Below are positions 21,250-30,762 of a DNA stretch of 64,000 nucleotides, piece by piece. Both the position numbers and the translations under genes were made by a program. The notes below the pieces were generated by a model, which saw only the letters and a list, made by a program, of their open reading frames with translations, had not been told where the DNA came from and did no database searches. The stretch spans positions 16,678,001 to 16,742,000 of the forward strand of contig CM063106.1 of the NCBI GenBank assembly GCA_031841125.1. Direction: 5' to 3'. Each line of letters starts with the position of its first letter. Position 1 is the first letter of the stretch. The stretch is from Acanthococcus lagerstroemiae. Its lineage: Eukaryota > Arthropoda > Insecta > Hemiptera > Eriococcidae.

Positions 21250-21644
21250 AGTAAAGCTCTCAACACTCTCATTTCAACGATTCTAAGCTATCGAGGCGTC
21301 AAAGCGAGCCATTTAGGATTGTAACACGCAATTTTGGCGCAGTTGGTAGGACGGATTTTTCACAACAATTGCTTGCGCTATTTTCAAGTTGATCGTGTTT
21401 GACATCTTTCGGAAATTCGGACATTGATTGGCATTTCTAAGTGTAAATAATTGTAAATAATATAAGTGGCGACACTGATTATAAGTAGACTCACTGTTGT
21501 TGTTTAAAATACTGTAAATCGGATTGAAAACCTGGTGATGTTTTATGCTTTGTGATATGAGCTTGAACCATATCCGATACCGTGTATTACGGATTATAAT
21601 ATGTCAGTCATAATGTTTTGTTACTGCTTTAACTAGAACTTACA
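21250..21644 (+). mobile_element. LTR-retrotransposon debris: two stacked LTR edges
   Basis: At 21334 the sequence '...GTAACACGCAATT' runs into TTGGCGCAGTTGGTAGGAC, a tRNA-Ser primer-binding site with one mismatch. This is the layout of 17.6/297-type elements, whose LTRs end in AATT. About 310 bp downstream a second LTR-like edge '...AACTTACA' ends at 21644, directly before a tRNA-Leu site. The second LTR probably occupies the interval between. No partner 3' LTR was found in the window, so both are remnants. Confidence 0.6.
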
Positions 21645-21662
21645 TGGTATCAGAAGTGGGAT
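21645..21662 (+). other. Primer-binding site, tRNA-Leu(CAA) type
   Basis: TGGTATCAGAAGTGGGAT matches the reverse complement of the 3' end of eukaryotic tRNA-Leu(CAA) (…ATCCCACTTCTGACA plus CCA) with one mismatch. It sits immediately after an LTR edge ending in ACA and ~100 bp before a Gag-like fragment, the expected position for a Ty3/gypsy primer site. Confidence 0.65.
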
Positions 21663-21741
21663 CTAAACCATTTTACTTTCTCACAAATGTCGTTGTCGTC
21701 ATGTCGTCGAACCTGAAACTATATTGCCCTCGGGCCTGTCG

Positions 21742-21915
21742 TTCACGGATGGAAATGTCGCTGAGAATTAGAAACGCGTTAAGCAAAAACTAGAATTCTG
21801 TTTCAGCACTCAAGCTGGAGGACTACCAACAAATAAGAAAAAAAAAGGTCTTCTCATGATCAGGTTTGGTACCGTAATTCTTTTCCTGGAGTAGAACTGT
21901 TGACCTTTAAACGTG
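21742..21915 (+). pseudogene. Ty3/gypsy Gag-like N-terminal fragment
   Basis: One frame reads 'FTDGNVAEN', a stop, then 'KRVKQKLEFC' and 'TNKKKKGLLM'. This is the order seen at the start of Gag in K02A2.6-like Ty3/gypsy elements, where 'G(N)xxENWKxWKQxFExY' precedes a K-rich segment and a hydrophobic helix. It lies just downstream of the tRNA-Leu primer site, as expected. A TAG replaces the conserved Trp codon, and the frame decays after about 60 codons. No protease, reverse transcriptase or integrase follows, because the hAT element at 22009 and unrelated sequence replace them. The assignment rests on short motifs plus position. Confidence 0.55.
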
Positions 21916-22908
21916 ATTTGAAACGCTCATTTGCGAGCAATACAAGCGACATTTTTTCAATTATTCGAAGAAATTTTATGGAACAAATTCATTTTGGACA
22001 GTCAAGGACAGGGGCGGGTAGGCCTAGGGAGAAAGGAGGAAATGTCCCCCTGGGCCACTGCATTTTTGGGCCGCTCTGACGGCTCGGTCATTGCTCTTCA
22101 ATATATTGCACAGCGCAGCGCATTGTGCTTGTGTTGTGGTATGATTCATCTCGTTTTGTGGTTGGTTTTAATGATTTCAAGCATCTTTACCAGAACATAG
22201 ATAGACATGAAAAATCAGATGCACACGAGAAATGCGTCCTTGCTTATTTACATGAAAAATCTCAAAAAACAGTCGAAGATTTGATAGATGTAAATTTGAG
22301 TAAGCTACGCCGAGAGCAGGCTGAGAAAAAAGGCAGTTCTCAATCGTGTTATTGATGTAGTACGTACTCTCGGAAAATGCGGTATTGCTTTCCGTGGTAA
22401 AAGAAATGAGGCTGCATATAACTTAAAAAAACTGCTTTCGCTTCGCGAAAGCAGTACCGACTTTTCGGCCTTCGGCCGAAAAGCACTCGGAACTCGCTTC
22501 GCTCGTTCCTCGCAGTAGTAGCGAAAAGTACTCGGAACTCGCTTCGCTCGTTCCTCGCGAAATCAAGACACTGTCGACACGTTTTCAGTCGTTAACGTTT
22601 TAAAAAAACGCAAATGTCGACAAGGACTAGTGGTATTCGGCTGAAATGTTGAAGGCCATTCACGTTTTAAAAAACGCAACTCTCGACAGGGAATAGTATT
22701 ATAAAAATATAAAACTACCCGGCTATCAAAATTAGAGTTCGTATAAATTTGAAATCGATACATTCAAGGCGGAAACGTGTAAGACCGAAACATTTGTATA
22801 ATACAACAAAACTACGCGGCTATCAAAATTTGATTTCGTATAAATTAAATCCCAAACAACATCGAGTACATAAGTCGCCTTGCGCTTCTTATGCTGAACT
22901 TAAATTGA

Positions 22909-23182
22909 GGAAACTCGTGAACGACTCAACCGATTGTCATCAAACTTTCACCAATACAACTTCGAGTACTTCTCTATAATGTACCAAAATTTGGAATCAA
23001 ATGATTCGATAGTTCCTGAGATTTTTTTGCCACAAATTTTGTCCTCAAGGAAAACTCACGAACGGCTCGACCGATTGCCTTCAAAAGCTTATTTTAACAA
23101 CTTCGAGTACTTCTCCATAATATACCAAAATTTGGAATCAATTGATTCAATAGTTTCTGAGATTTTCTTCCCACAAAATTAA
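22909..23182 (+). repeat. Two direct repeats of ~140 bp
   Basis: Both units share in order 'GGAAACTCGTGAACGACTC' / 'GGAAAACTCACGAACGGCTC', 'ACCGATTG', 'AACTTCGAGTACTTCTC', 'TACCAAAATTTGGAATCAA' and 'CTGAGATTTT'. The 'GAACGGCTCGACCGATT' style followed by a (TA)n tract is common in insect dispersed repeats. Confidence 0.8.
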
Positions 23183-23183
23183 G

Positions 23184-23188
<5 letters not shown>

Positions 23189-23264
<76 letters not shown>
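23189..23264. repeat. (TA)n microsatellite, ~38 repeats
   Basis: Uninterrupted alternating T and A over ~76 bp. Its open frame in the sense strand is meaningless. Its length is likely polymorphic. Confidence 0.98.
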
Positions 23265-23267
<3 letters not shown>

Positions 23268-23598
23268 AAACCTGAAATTCAGCCACTATTACAGTCGTGT
23301 TCTAAACACTCTGAAACGCAAAAAAAACATTGCCCCCGCCCCCAACTTCACAACTGTGACGAGTGTAATACCTCCCTTTTCTTCGAAAAGTCGGTAAAAT
23401 GAAGAGGTCAACCATGGTAATTTTTTAGAGATCGTTCTGTTGGTGGCCAAGTATGATTTTCTTCTTAAATCGCATATTGATGAAGTTTCTCATAATAGCA
23501 AGGTGATATACGATAAAGGAAGTAAACAAGGTGGCGGCCTAATCACTTTTCTGTCGAACACTACCATCAATTATGTAATTGAATCAATCCGGGATGAA

Positions 23599-23958
23599 CA
23601 GTGGCGGAACTACGATTTTTTTTCGGGTGGGCACGGAAGGGCCGGATTGTTAAGGACGGGGATTTTAATGAAACTATGTACTTGTTATAAAAATTTGTAT
23701 ATGTATGTACTTACATAATATTAACAATTAATATAAAAGAATACGACTATTTTTATGATGAAGAGCAAAATTCTCATTATCTAAATTTAAACTTTTGGCA
23801 AATCGATTATAAGTATTTTATTTTTGAATTCTTTTTGTCTATTGTAAGTGAGTTATTTTTCGTTAAAAAATTTCAGATCGTTCAAAAAAAAATTGGGCGG
23901 GCCAAAAAAATTTTTGGAAGGGCCTGGCCTACCCAGGCCCGCCCTTGGTTCCGCCACT
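23599..23958. mobile_element. hAT-type MITE (360 bp) nested in the hAT transposase
   Basis: The ends CAGTGGCGGAACTACG and (inverted) AGTGGCGGAACCAAGG are flanked by GGGATGAA on both sides (23591-23598 and 23959-23966). It splits the transposase between 'YVIESIRDE' and 'MIKKISSEIKK'. The subterminal 'GGGTGGGC…GGGCC' and 'GGCCTACCCAGGCCCGCCC' blocks partly pair. It is non-autonomous. Its insertion post-dates the 4.1-kb hAT. Confidence 0.93.
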
Positions 23959-25444
23959 GGGATGAAATGATAAAGAAAATATCTTCCGAAATAAAGAAGG
24001 CGGGAATGTACGAGTATAGCATTCAAATTGATACCACTCAGGATGTGTCGATCAAGGAATAATACAGAGTGTTATCATAAGATATGTAAACGACGAAGGA
24101 CATATACGATAAAGATTATAGTAACGATGATAAACTGCGACTCAACGACTGGAGAAAGTTTTGTCCGATGTATCTTGGATGTTCTGAAAAGACTGAATTT
24201 AGACCCCAAAGACTGCATTGGCAGCGCGACAGACGGCGCAAGAAATATGAGGGGAAATTATCTCGGTTTTAAAACTTTGTTTAAGGCTGCCTTGCAAAAT
24301 GAGAAACTTGTTCACGTTTGCTGTGACGCACACGTTCTTAATTTGGTCATTAAAGATGTTTCATCAGTGTTAGTGGAAGCGCAGTTGCTTTTCAATCTAC
24401 TAAATTCAACGTTTGTATTCATGCGCGATTCCTATAAACGAACTGCGACGTGTGGAGAAAGAGAGTACCAAAGTTAGTATTGGACTTGGTCGGTGATCCA
24501 AGATGGTGGGCCGAGGCTCATGCTCTCAAAAAAAATTTTGAGCAATCGAACACAGCAAATTCAGATTTGTTGCTGGAACTGTTGCTATCCTGGAATGAAA
24601 TTGCAACAGTTCCACCTGAAAAATATACAGCTGAAGCGCGAGGAAAAGCGCAATCTTATTTGGATAATTTTTTTAAATTTAAAATACTCCTTACAGCTCA
24701 AATTTTTGTTCGCATTTTTGAAAAAAAACGACTCCACTTTCTGAGTACCTTCAGACAGTGCTGGGAGCTGATTGGTTGAAAGCCTATAATATGTATGGTT
24801 CAAGACACCATAAAGGATATAGAGAAAGAATTAAGCGATTTTGAAGTTGTTTTTCAATCGGAAAAATTGTACAGTTCTAAAATAAATAAAGAATTGGAGA
24901 AAGCCGAGGTAGATTTTGAAGAGGAAGAGCAACTTCCAGCAATACGCCAAAGGAAAAAAAATGTTTGACTACGAAGGTGAAGATGATACGATGCCGAATG
25001 AAAATCACAAATTCCGCGTTGAAGTCTTCAGTCGAATAAGAGACGCTGTCTTGATTACTATGAAAGACAAATTCAATGGTCACGATACTTTATTCGCAGA
25101 TTTTAGTTGCTTAGACCCAAATCGGTTTCACGAACTGAAGAGTCAAATACCGGATGGTGCGCTGGGAAAACTTTTTCTCACATTTCAAAATTTTGGGAGG
25201 AATCGACACTTGAAGACTTCGAAGAAAAATTTAAAGATTTCCTCAGCAAGTGGGACAGTCTAAAGAACTGTCTCGCTGATGATTTTCGGCAAATTCGAGA
25301 ATTTGAGTGTAGTGATAGCGATCATGATGTCGAACGTGAATGTCAATATGGAAATAGTTCCTCCCCTCTTCCACATGCAAACATTGTAAAAAATGTCCTG
25401 CTTGCTGTTTCTTAGTAATACTAAATTATAATTTTCAATGGCTT

Positions 25445-25500
25445 GTGTCTCAGGGGCCACTTTGACATGCGTGCATCGCCATACGTCCCACCACATCATC
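25445..25500 (+). mobile_element. ~55-bp retroelement tail inserted in the hAT transposase (copy 2)
   Basis: Transposase reading is collinear up to 'NYNFQWL' and resumes at 'TLFIAYTFLLTIS'. In between sits 'GGGGCCACTTTGACATGCGTG' plus 'CATCGCCATACGTCCCACCA' and CATCATC. This matches the distal part of the dispersed repeats at 15.8, 39.5 and 40.1 kb. A 5'-truncated LINE/SINE insertion with a CCA/ATC tail explains it. No target duplication is evident. Confidence 0.75.
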
Positions 25501-26113
25501 CCACTCTCTTTATTGCATATACATTTTTACTAACGATTTCAGTTGTACAAGTGTCCTGCAAAAGGTCTTTCGCTATACTTAAGGCGATAAAAAATAGACT
25601 ACGATCCGTTCTCACGGACGATCATTTAGATTCCCTTATGATTATGAGTATCGAACGAGACATTCTTTCAAATGTGAAAAATGATGAAATTATGTTCACC
25701 TTGGCCGGTAAGAGCCCGACTGTTTGTAAATTAATAACTTAAAATTTTATCCAATTTTTTTAAAAGTTTTTATTTCTGTTAAATTTAATCATAAATCATT
25801 CAATATATTTTGTAACAATGAAAATTTTTGTAGTAGGTAGTGCAGTACATATTAATTTAGTTTTTCTTTTTGGTGTCGCTCTGTCGCAGAGCGAAGAAGA
25901 ATCACCTGCTTATTCTCTATTGAAAATGAGAAAAAAACCTACAAAACAAGGACTCACGTGATGTACTGAATTCTATGTAAATTATTATCTCAAGTAGGCC
26001 TATGAAAAAACAGAGAGGGACCGAGAAAGTTTATAGGTATAGCGCGCTTCGAGGGCCGCTGCGGAGTAATTTCCCCCTGGCCTAAAATCTGCCTACCCGC
26101 CACTGGTCAAGGA

Positions 26114-26425
26114 AGGTATTATCCTTCAAATCTTCTTTCCCTTAGAATCGGCTCTTGTTAAAATCCTTGCAAGAATTTTTCAGGTCTACTTAAAATTCTT
26201 TTAGACTCGTTCAAAACTCTTCGATCCGTTTCTACATGCCCGTGTTATATTCTCTGAGACACTTCAGGACTTCTTTCATTAAACATTCTTCTAAAAAATT
26301 TTAAATGCCTCGAGGTTCTTCGAGACTTGTTAATCTTGAATGCTTTTACGACCTCTTTTAAGATCAATTTACGATCTATTAATGCTCTACAAACTCTTCA
26401 GGACTTTTTCTGGGACTCTTGAATT
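26114..26425. repeat. Degenerate GACTC/CAAGACT array, second block
   Basis: The words 'TTTAGACTCGTTCAAAACTC', 'GAGACACTTCAGGACTTC', 'CGAGACTTGTTAA' and 'CAGGACTTTTTCTGGGACTC' repeat the style of the 5.7-9.25 kb array. It abuts the 3' target duplication of the hAT element. Confidence 0.5.
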
Positions 26426-27189
26426 TTAAAAAGACATCCCTATCCCCTCCCGGAGACCAGCTATGTAAAATACATCTAACTGGTGTCATGTGGCGCTTGT
26501 TACTCGCATTTGAGTCACCAGTGAATGACACTTGTAGCACGGAAAAGGAATGTGACATTAGCAATGTGCCCAAAATGGTAGAAAAATCTACGACTCGAAA
26601 AAGGTACATTCGCACGAGAAATACTTTCACTGGCGAAAAAGAAAGTCACCCCAGAACACCCATTCCGTCAGCTTAATATCTTCCACTTTCGATTCAATTT
26701 CAAGAGTCTGACTTAGTTCCATCTCGACATAAGAAGGCTAGTCTCTTCCTGGAATCGACGCGGCATTACCAAGAAATTGAATAAAAAGGCCACAAAGAGA
26801 TTAAATGGCGTTTTATTTAACTTACGATTAAAGTCGCACACAACGGAACAACCCTCTAAGAGCCCCCCGCGGCTCGGCATAGTCGAAAGATTACCATCGC
26901 TGCTGGATGTAGTTTCGGAGGAAGAAAAGTGAAGCTCTAGCCTACTAAATATGTTCCGCGTCAGCTGAGAAGCAGACAGACTTTTAGTGACCTATCAGCT
27001 ATTTAAAGCAACAGGGACCAAAGAACAACCTTCTAGAAATGAACGCAGAGGCAAAATGACACTGAGGGTAGCGGAGAAAAATGTGGCCCTACGTGAGTCA
27101 GTGGTGTCGAAAGCTTTTCTTTATGGGGGTCATGAATTTGAAGAGTTCCGTAAAAATATTGAAAAATAGAATTTATGGGGTTTTGGACT
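26426..27189. other. Unassigned stretch
   Basis: Two plus-strand frames (85 codons from 26419, 60 codons from 26987) have balanced composition but no recognised domain. No repeats shared with the rest of the window were seen. Confidence 0.4.
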
Positions 27190-28340
27190 GGAGTCGAACA
27201 ACGGAGCGGGTGAGATGCAAGAGGGGCTATTCAGCCACTGACCATATTTTCGCATGGAACCAAATTTTGGAGAAAACAAGACACAGTACTATATTTGACT
27301 CGAATACGCGGCAGTTTGGGAAGCATTACGAAAACTGAGGGTAAGTGGAGACATCGTTGAAATACTAAAGAAAATGTATGAGAAAACTACAGCTTACGGG
27401 AAGAATTCAGAATACAAAAAAGAGTGAACCAGGGGGACCCGCTTTTCTTGAACCTGTTCAAGCCGGGTTTTAAAGAAATTTTAGAGAAATAAAAGTGTGG
27501 AAGAAGGAGGTAAAGAGCAATGGTCAATAGCTGAATAATTTACAATTTGCTCATGACATGGTATTACTGAGTAATGACCTGAAGGAATGGCAGGAATGAC
27601 AAGGTGCGGCCGAAAACCTAATAACGACAGCATGAGAATTGGATTTTCAATGAATATCAAATACCAAAATAATGACTAACATACGTGAGGAAATATTTTC
27701 AGCGGGGGAGGGGGAGAGAAAATTTAAATTATGAAAGAATATGATTACCTTGGTCAGATGGTTGCATTCTACATGATGGGAAAAGCATAGGGCGAGGATA
27801 GCGAAAGTTTAGAAAAACTTCTCTGCTGAAAGGCAATCTGCCATGATGGCAAAAATAAGAACTTTAGATCAGCGACGGAGCTCAAACTTGATCCTGATAA
27901 AGTCACAAAGGGACAGTTTGAGGACGATCCACTTAAAAATGTTTATGCGGCATAATGAGGAGAAGAACAAAATCGAGAGAGATTCAAAAAATAACAGAGA
28001 CATAAGTTATAGGATGGGGGGGGGGGGTAAAAAAAGCTAAACGAAGCTTCGCGGGATACATGGTGAGGGGAAGAGATAAATGGGGGAAGGTAGCCGAGGA
28101 ACGGTTGCCAAGGGAGTGGAAAAGAAGCAATGGCAGACCGCTGAAAAAGTGGTGGGACGAGTTGGCTAGAGAATTCGGGATATAATGGGGTAGGGTGGGA
28201 AGGAATAGGGGATGGTGGAAGGGGACGATGGACGCTACTCCTAAAACCGGATGAATTTGATGGCATGATGACCCCATACACAACCGGGGTCGGTTCGAGT
28301 AAAAAATTACAAATAAGAAGATAAATAAAGAAATAAAATT
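27190..28340 (+). pseudogene. RTE-clade non-LTR retrotransposon, 5'-truncated reverse transcriptase and C-terminus
   Basis: Collinear RTE motifs are scattered over three frames. They are 'RGYSATDHIFAWNQILEKTR', 'RKMYEKT', 'RVNQGDP', 'LNNLQFAHDMVLLSNDLKE' (the FADD catalytic box, with the second residue changed so it reads FAHD), 'NTKIMTNIREEIF', 'EYDYLGQ', 'TKSQRDSLRTIHLKMF', a 'GYRM' segment, and the RTE tail 'RWWDELAREFG'-like and 'HTQPGSVRVK'. The endonuclease half is missing, as usual for 5'-truncated LINE insertions. The 3' end runs into an A-rich tract near 28300-28340. Many stops and frameshifts show it is old. It would once have nicked and copied into target DNA. Confidence 0.88.
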
Positions 28341-28821
28341 TAGATCGACATGGAAAAAGACCAAGGTTTTCTTGTCTAAAATCTGTTAATTCTCGTCTCT
28401 GAACTCCATCAAGGCACCTTTTTATCCGTTTAGTAAAATAAGTTCCTATTCATTTTGTTTCTTTCTTTTTTATGTGGGAGGGAAGGGGGAAGTTGGCAAA
28501 TAATGTTTTGCACACGCCCTCAAAATTGTTTGATACAATGTATACCTGTTCCCTCACCCCGTTCCGATATCACTTACTTGTGTACATGGCGACAGTGGTA
28601 TCATTCTGCCCCATCACGATTTCAGCCAAAGAGGCTGTAAAAGTAAGAACTACCCTCTCCCCAAATGGTAGGTACGCGATAGGGCAAATGCAATGGACGG
28701 CCATTTACGTTCTAACCAGTGGCGTGTATTCCAGGTAAGCAAGGTAAACACCGCTTACCCTGAAAATTCCCGAGAAAATAAGTTTTCATATATATGTACA
28801 ATATCAACTTCAACTTGTAAC

Positions 28822-28969
28822 CAGTGGCGTAGCTAGGGGTTTCCCAAAGGGAGGGAGCACAATAAAGTTTTCGGAGAAAAAGTCGGCAATTGCGGTATTT
28901 TTTTGAAATTGCCGATATTAGTGGACTATGTAAAAATATGGTGGGGGTGCCCCCGACGTTACGCTGCTG
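28822..28969. mobile_element. hAT-type MITE (148 bp) inside hAT-A copy A
   Basis: The ends CAGTGGCGTAGCTAGGG and (inverted) CAGCAGCGTAACGTC are flanked on both sides by CTTGTAAC (28814-28821, 28970-28977), a perfect 8-bp duplication. The uninterrupted site 'CAACTTGTAACAAATAAAAG' is present in the other hAT-A copies at 56.05 and 63.26 kb, which confirms precise insertion. Confidence 0.95.
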
Positions 28970-29369
28970 CTTGTAACAAATAAAAGATAATGAAGCATTG
29001 GGCAAAACAGTGACTGTATTGGCGCTGACGACGCTTACGCTTAAGTACATAACAAATTCGCAGGAGATACGTGGCGCCGTCTTGTTTGGCATTCCAAAAT
29101 GCTCATACATGTATACTCGTATAGGCCAGCAAAGTGTCCGCCAGGTCTAACGCTTCTTTTCCATACTGCATGCAACACTGCATGACTTACCCTCCACCTC
29201 CGTGTTAATTACCAACACAAAAATACACTGGCATGTTCAACGCGACGAAACCTGTGCATTTGGTTTGCGTTCTGCTCGGCTTGGCAACACAAAAACGTCG
29301 AAGTTGACAGTGAAACGTGATTATGTTTTTCTACTATGTTTGAATGCTCCATGTTTTCTTGTCCACAAA

Positions 29370-29601
29370 ATGCCTATTCGAGATCTTATTGAAAAATCGT
29401 TTTCGCAACTTACTCTTAATGAACAATTAGAAATTATTAATGGTGGGATGCCTAAACAAGAATTACCATTTTTAAAAACCGAGAAAAAGAGAGCTGGTTC
29501 GAGTTTTACAAGACATTGCCACGTATTGCAATATGAAAACATTTTGTGGTTAACCGGTTGTGAAGATTGTGGAAAACACTGTTTTCTTGGCCATGTATTT
29601 C
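29370..29601 (+). pseudogene. hAT transposase N-terminus (TTF-type zinc finger), copy A
   Basis: From ATG at 29370 the frame reads 'MPIRDLIEK', 'LTLNEQLEIINGG' and 'LPFLKTEKKR', then 'RHCHVLQYENILWLTGCEDC' and a Cys-containing end. The W-L-T-x-C ... C-x2-C-L order matches the TTF zinc finger that opens ZMYM1-like hAT transposases and binds element ends. An upstream in-frame ATG at 29202 is less convincing, since homology between family copies in that part is non-coding in character. The nested MITE at 29602 destroys the last zinc-finger residues. Sister copies are at 56.47 and 63.73 kb. Confidence 0.7.
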
Positions 29602-29958
29602 CGGGGATGTACCGTTAGGGTGGCAACTCCTCCTCCCCCGTAAGAAGTTTTCACTCAACAGTTGGGAAAATCTACGATTTCAATCAGGCAGATTTGGAAA
29701 AATCCAAGTCAAAAGATTTTTTTTTGCTTTGATACTTGGGAATTGAGTTGCTTAGTTTGAAAAATCCAACAAATCAAAGGTTTTTTTTTTACTGTGATGT
29801 TTGGGAATTTTGAGTTGAGTCATTTGGAAAAATCCAACAAGTCAAAAGGTTTTTTATTTTGCTTTGATACTTGGTAATTTCGAGTTAAGTCAGTTGGGAC
29901 TTTCACAATTTTTGACCCCGCCACCCCAAAGGAAAAACTCTTCGGTGGTACGTCCCTG
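29602..29958 (+). mobile_element. hAT-type MITE, family G, copy 1 (357 bp)
   Basis: The ends CGGGGATGTACCGTTAGGG and (inverted) CAGGGACGTACCACCG. Internal repeats are of the type 'TTTGATACTTGGGAATT', 'AAAATCCAACAAGTCAAAGG' and 'GAGTTGAGTCAGTTGG'. The right flank TGTCTATT has a damaged left partner. It sits at the same site as the copy in the 55-57 kb hAT-A element, so both descend from one insertion event. Confidence 0.85.
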
Positions 29959-30489
29959 TGTCTATTATTCGTCATAAAAAAGAATAAATGCATGTGGATG
30001 ACCCTACACAGAGATACGACAATTTGATTAATTCCATCCATGCCGTTTTGTAGTAACCTATTTCATACTTTTATTCCGATTATTACTTCGCCTGTACGCT
30101 TATCGCTTAACTCCTAGGAAAAATCACCGCACGTCACTGTTTCTAACCGGCAAGTGAAAAGTGGCTTAATGTACTCTGAAAATACTTCAGTTACCATCAT
30201 ATTGATCAAGTAACAGTACAAGAGGTACTGTAAATTGACTCCTCAAAAATTCTTCTGAGTCACTCATTCGATTTCATTTATAACCCATTACCTTCAAAAT
30301 CTACCCGGCATTCTATGAGCACATGATCATATTTTCTTGAGGCGTTGTCAGATCAAGAAAATATAGCCATGTTCGGTGTTAAAGGCCTTAAAAAATAATA
30401 AAAAATCTATACAGAGGATCGAGACGGATCTTGAAAAGAAAGATCATGAATCTTGAAGTGGTAAAGTCTAGTTTCTTAAGGGGTTAAAC

Positions 30490-30754
30490 CAGAGACGAAC
30501 AGATAGGGGGAGGGGAGTAACTTATCCTCGTAGGAATGTTTCAGTCAGCAGTTGGGAAGATTACCATTTCAGTCAAGGATGAGTTGGGAAATTTTAGTTG
30601 ATGAACCAAAAGTTGTAAAAATTCAGACAATCAAAAGATTTCTTTTTTGCCAATACAAAAAAATGTTGATTGATACTCGGGAATTTTAAGTTGAGTCAGT
30701 TGAGACTTTCACAGCCCCCCCCCTCTCCCAGAAAAACCCTTCGGTATGTCTCTG
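30490..30754 (+). mobile_element. hAT-type MITE, family G, copy 2 (265 bp)
   Basis: The ends CAGAGACGAACAGATAGGGG and (inverted) CAGAGACATACCGAAGG are flanked by GGTTAAAC and GGTTAAAT (7 of 8). The internal order is 'GTCAGCAGTTGGGAA', 'GATACTCGGGAATTTTAAG' and 'GTTGAGTCAGTTGAGACTTTC', as in the other family G copies. This is an independent insertion outside hAT-A. Confidence 0.88.
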
Positions 30755-30762
30755 GGTTAAAT

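Larger units (their letters stand above)
22432..23399. mobile_element. ~970-bp insertion with GC-rich hairpins, duplicated blocks and (TA)n
   Basis: It interrupts the transposase between '…EAAYNLK' and 'NEEVNHGNFLE'. It opens with perfect hairpins CTGCTTTCG-CTTCG-CGAAAGCAG and CTTTTCGGCC-TTC-GGCCGAAAAG, then two copies of 'ACTCGGAACTCGCTTCGCTC' with 'GTTCCTCGC'. Next come paired copies of a 'CGTTTTAAAAAACGCAA…GTCGACA' block, paired 'AAAACTACNCGGCTATCAAA' blocks, two ~140-bp direct repeats (22909-23182), a (TA)n tract, and a C-rich end. No clear target duplication was found. No coding capacity is seen. The type is unknown. Confidence 0.75.
22120..25742 (+). pseudogene. hAT transposase (ZMYM1-like, TTF zinc finger group), interrupted
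   Basis: Collinear pieces of one transposase follow each other. 'SSRFVVGFNDFKHLYQNI' and 'HEKSDAHEKC' come first, with a frameshift near 22330 before 'RVIDVVRTLGKCGIAFRG' (to 22431). 'VNHGNFLEIVLLVAKYDF' follows (23410-23598), then 'YSIQIDTTQDVS' (23967-24060), which holds the first catalytic Asp. After another shift come 'GSATDGARNMRGNYLGF' (second Asp) and 'CCDAHVLNLVIKD' (24110-24477), then 'DPRWWAEAHALKK' (24450-24779), a variable insertion domain, and a Cys-rich 'CKHCKKCPACC' near 25378. The C-terminal dimerisation segment is 'LLTISVVQVSCKRSFAILK' and 'KNRLRSVLTDDHLDSLMI' (25510-25742). This is the ZMYM1-like group of hAT transposases. The N-terminal zinc-finger half is missing. Three insertions, several frameshifts and stops make it dead. 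Confidence 0.92.
22009..26105 (+). mobile_element. hAT transposon, 4.1 kb, with perfect 8-bp target duplication
   Basis: The ends are CAGGGGCGGGTAGGC (22009-22023) and, in inverse orientation at 26091-26105, CAGTGGCGGGTAGGC, matching at 14 of 15 bases. The element is flanked by GTCAAGGA at 22001-22008 and again at 26106-26113, the 8-bp duplication diagnostic of hAT insertion. It carries a broken transposase (22120-25742) disrupted by three later insertions. Removing these gives an ancestral element of about 2.7 kb. It landed in LTR-retrotransposon debris, so it is younger than that. Confidence 0.95.
28717..30139 (+). mobile_element. hAT-A family element, copy A (with two nested MITEs)
   Basis: It starts CAGTGGCGTGTATTCCAGG and ends CACCGCACGTCACTG, so the inverted ends share CAGTGNCGTG. 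It is flanked by GTTCTAAC (28709-28716) and TTTCTAAC (30140-30147), 7 of 8 identical. Related copies are at 55.07 kb, 62.2 kb (reverse) and 63.17 kb. It contains a MITE at 28822-28969 and another at 29602-29958. Without them it is ~0.9 kb, carrying only the N-terminal zinc-finger part of a hAT transposase, so it is a deletion derivative of an autonomous element not seen here. Confidence 0.9.

Noticed and set aside
22432..22482. Bacterial rho-independent terminators or bacterial insertion in an insect genome
   Set aside because: Perfect hairpins are present but no U-tract follows, no bacterial gene is nearby, and they lie in a multi-copy-looking insert inside a eukaryotic transposon.
23184..23402. 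Open frame starting with a Tyr-Ile repeat
   Set aside because: It is a translation of the (TA)n microsatellite.
27943..28364. 112- and 126-codon Pro/Ser-rich minus-strand proteins
   Set aside because: They are antisense to the RTE C-terminal fragment, which is supported by several collinear motifs.
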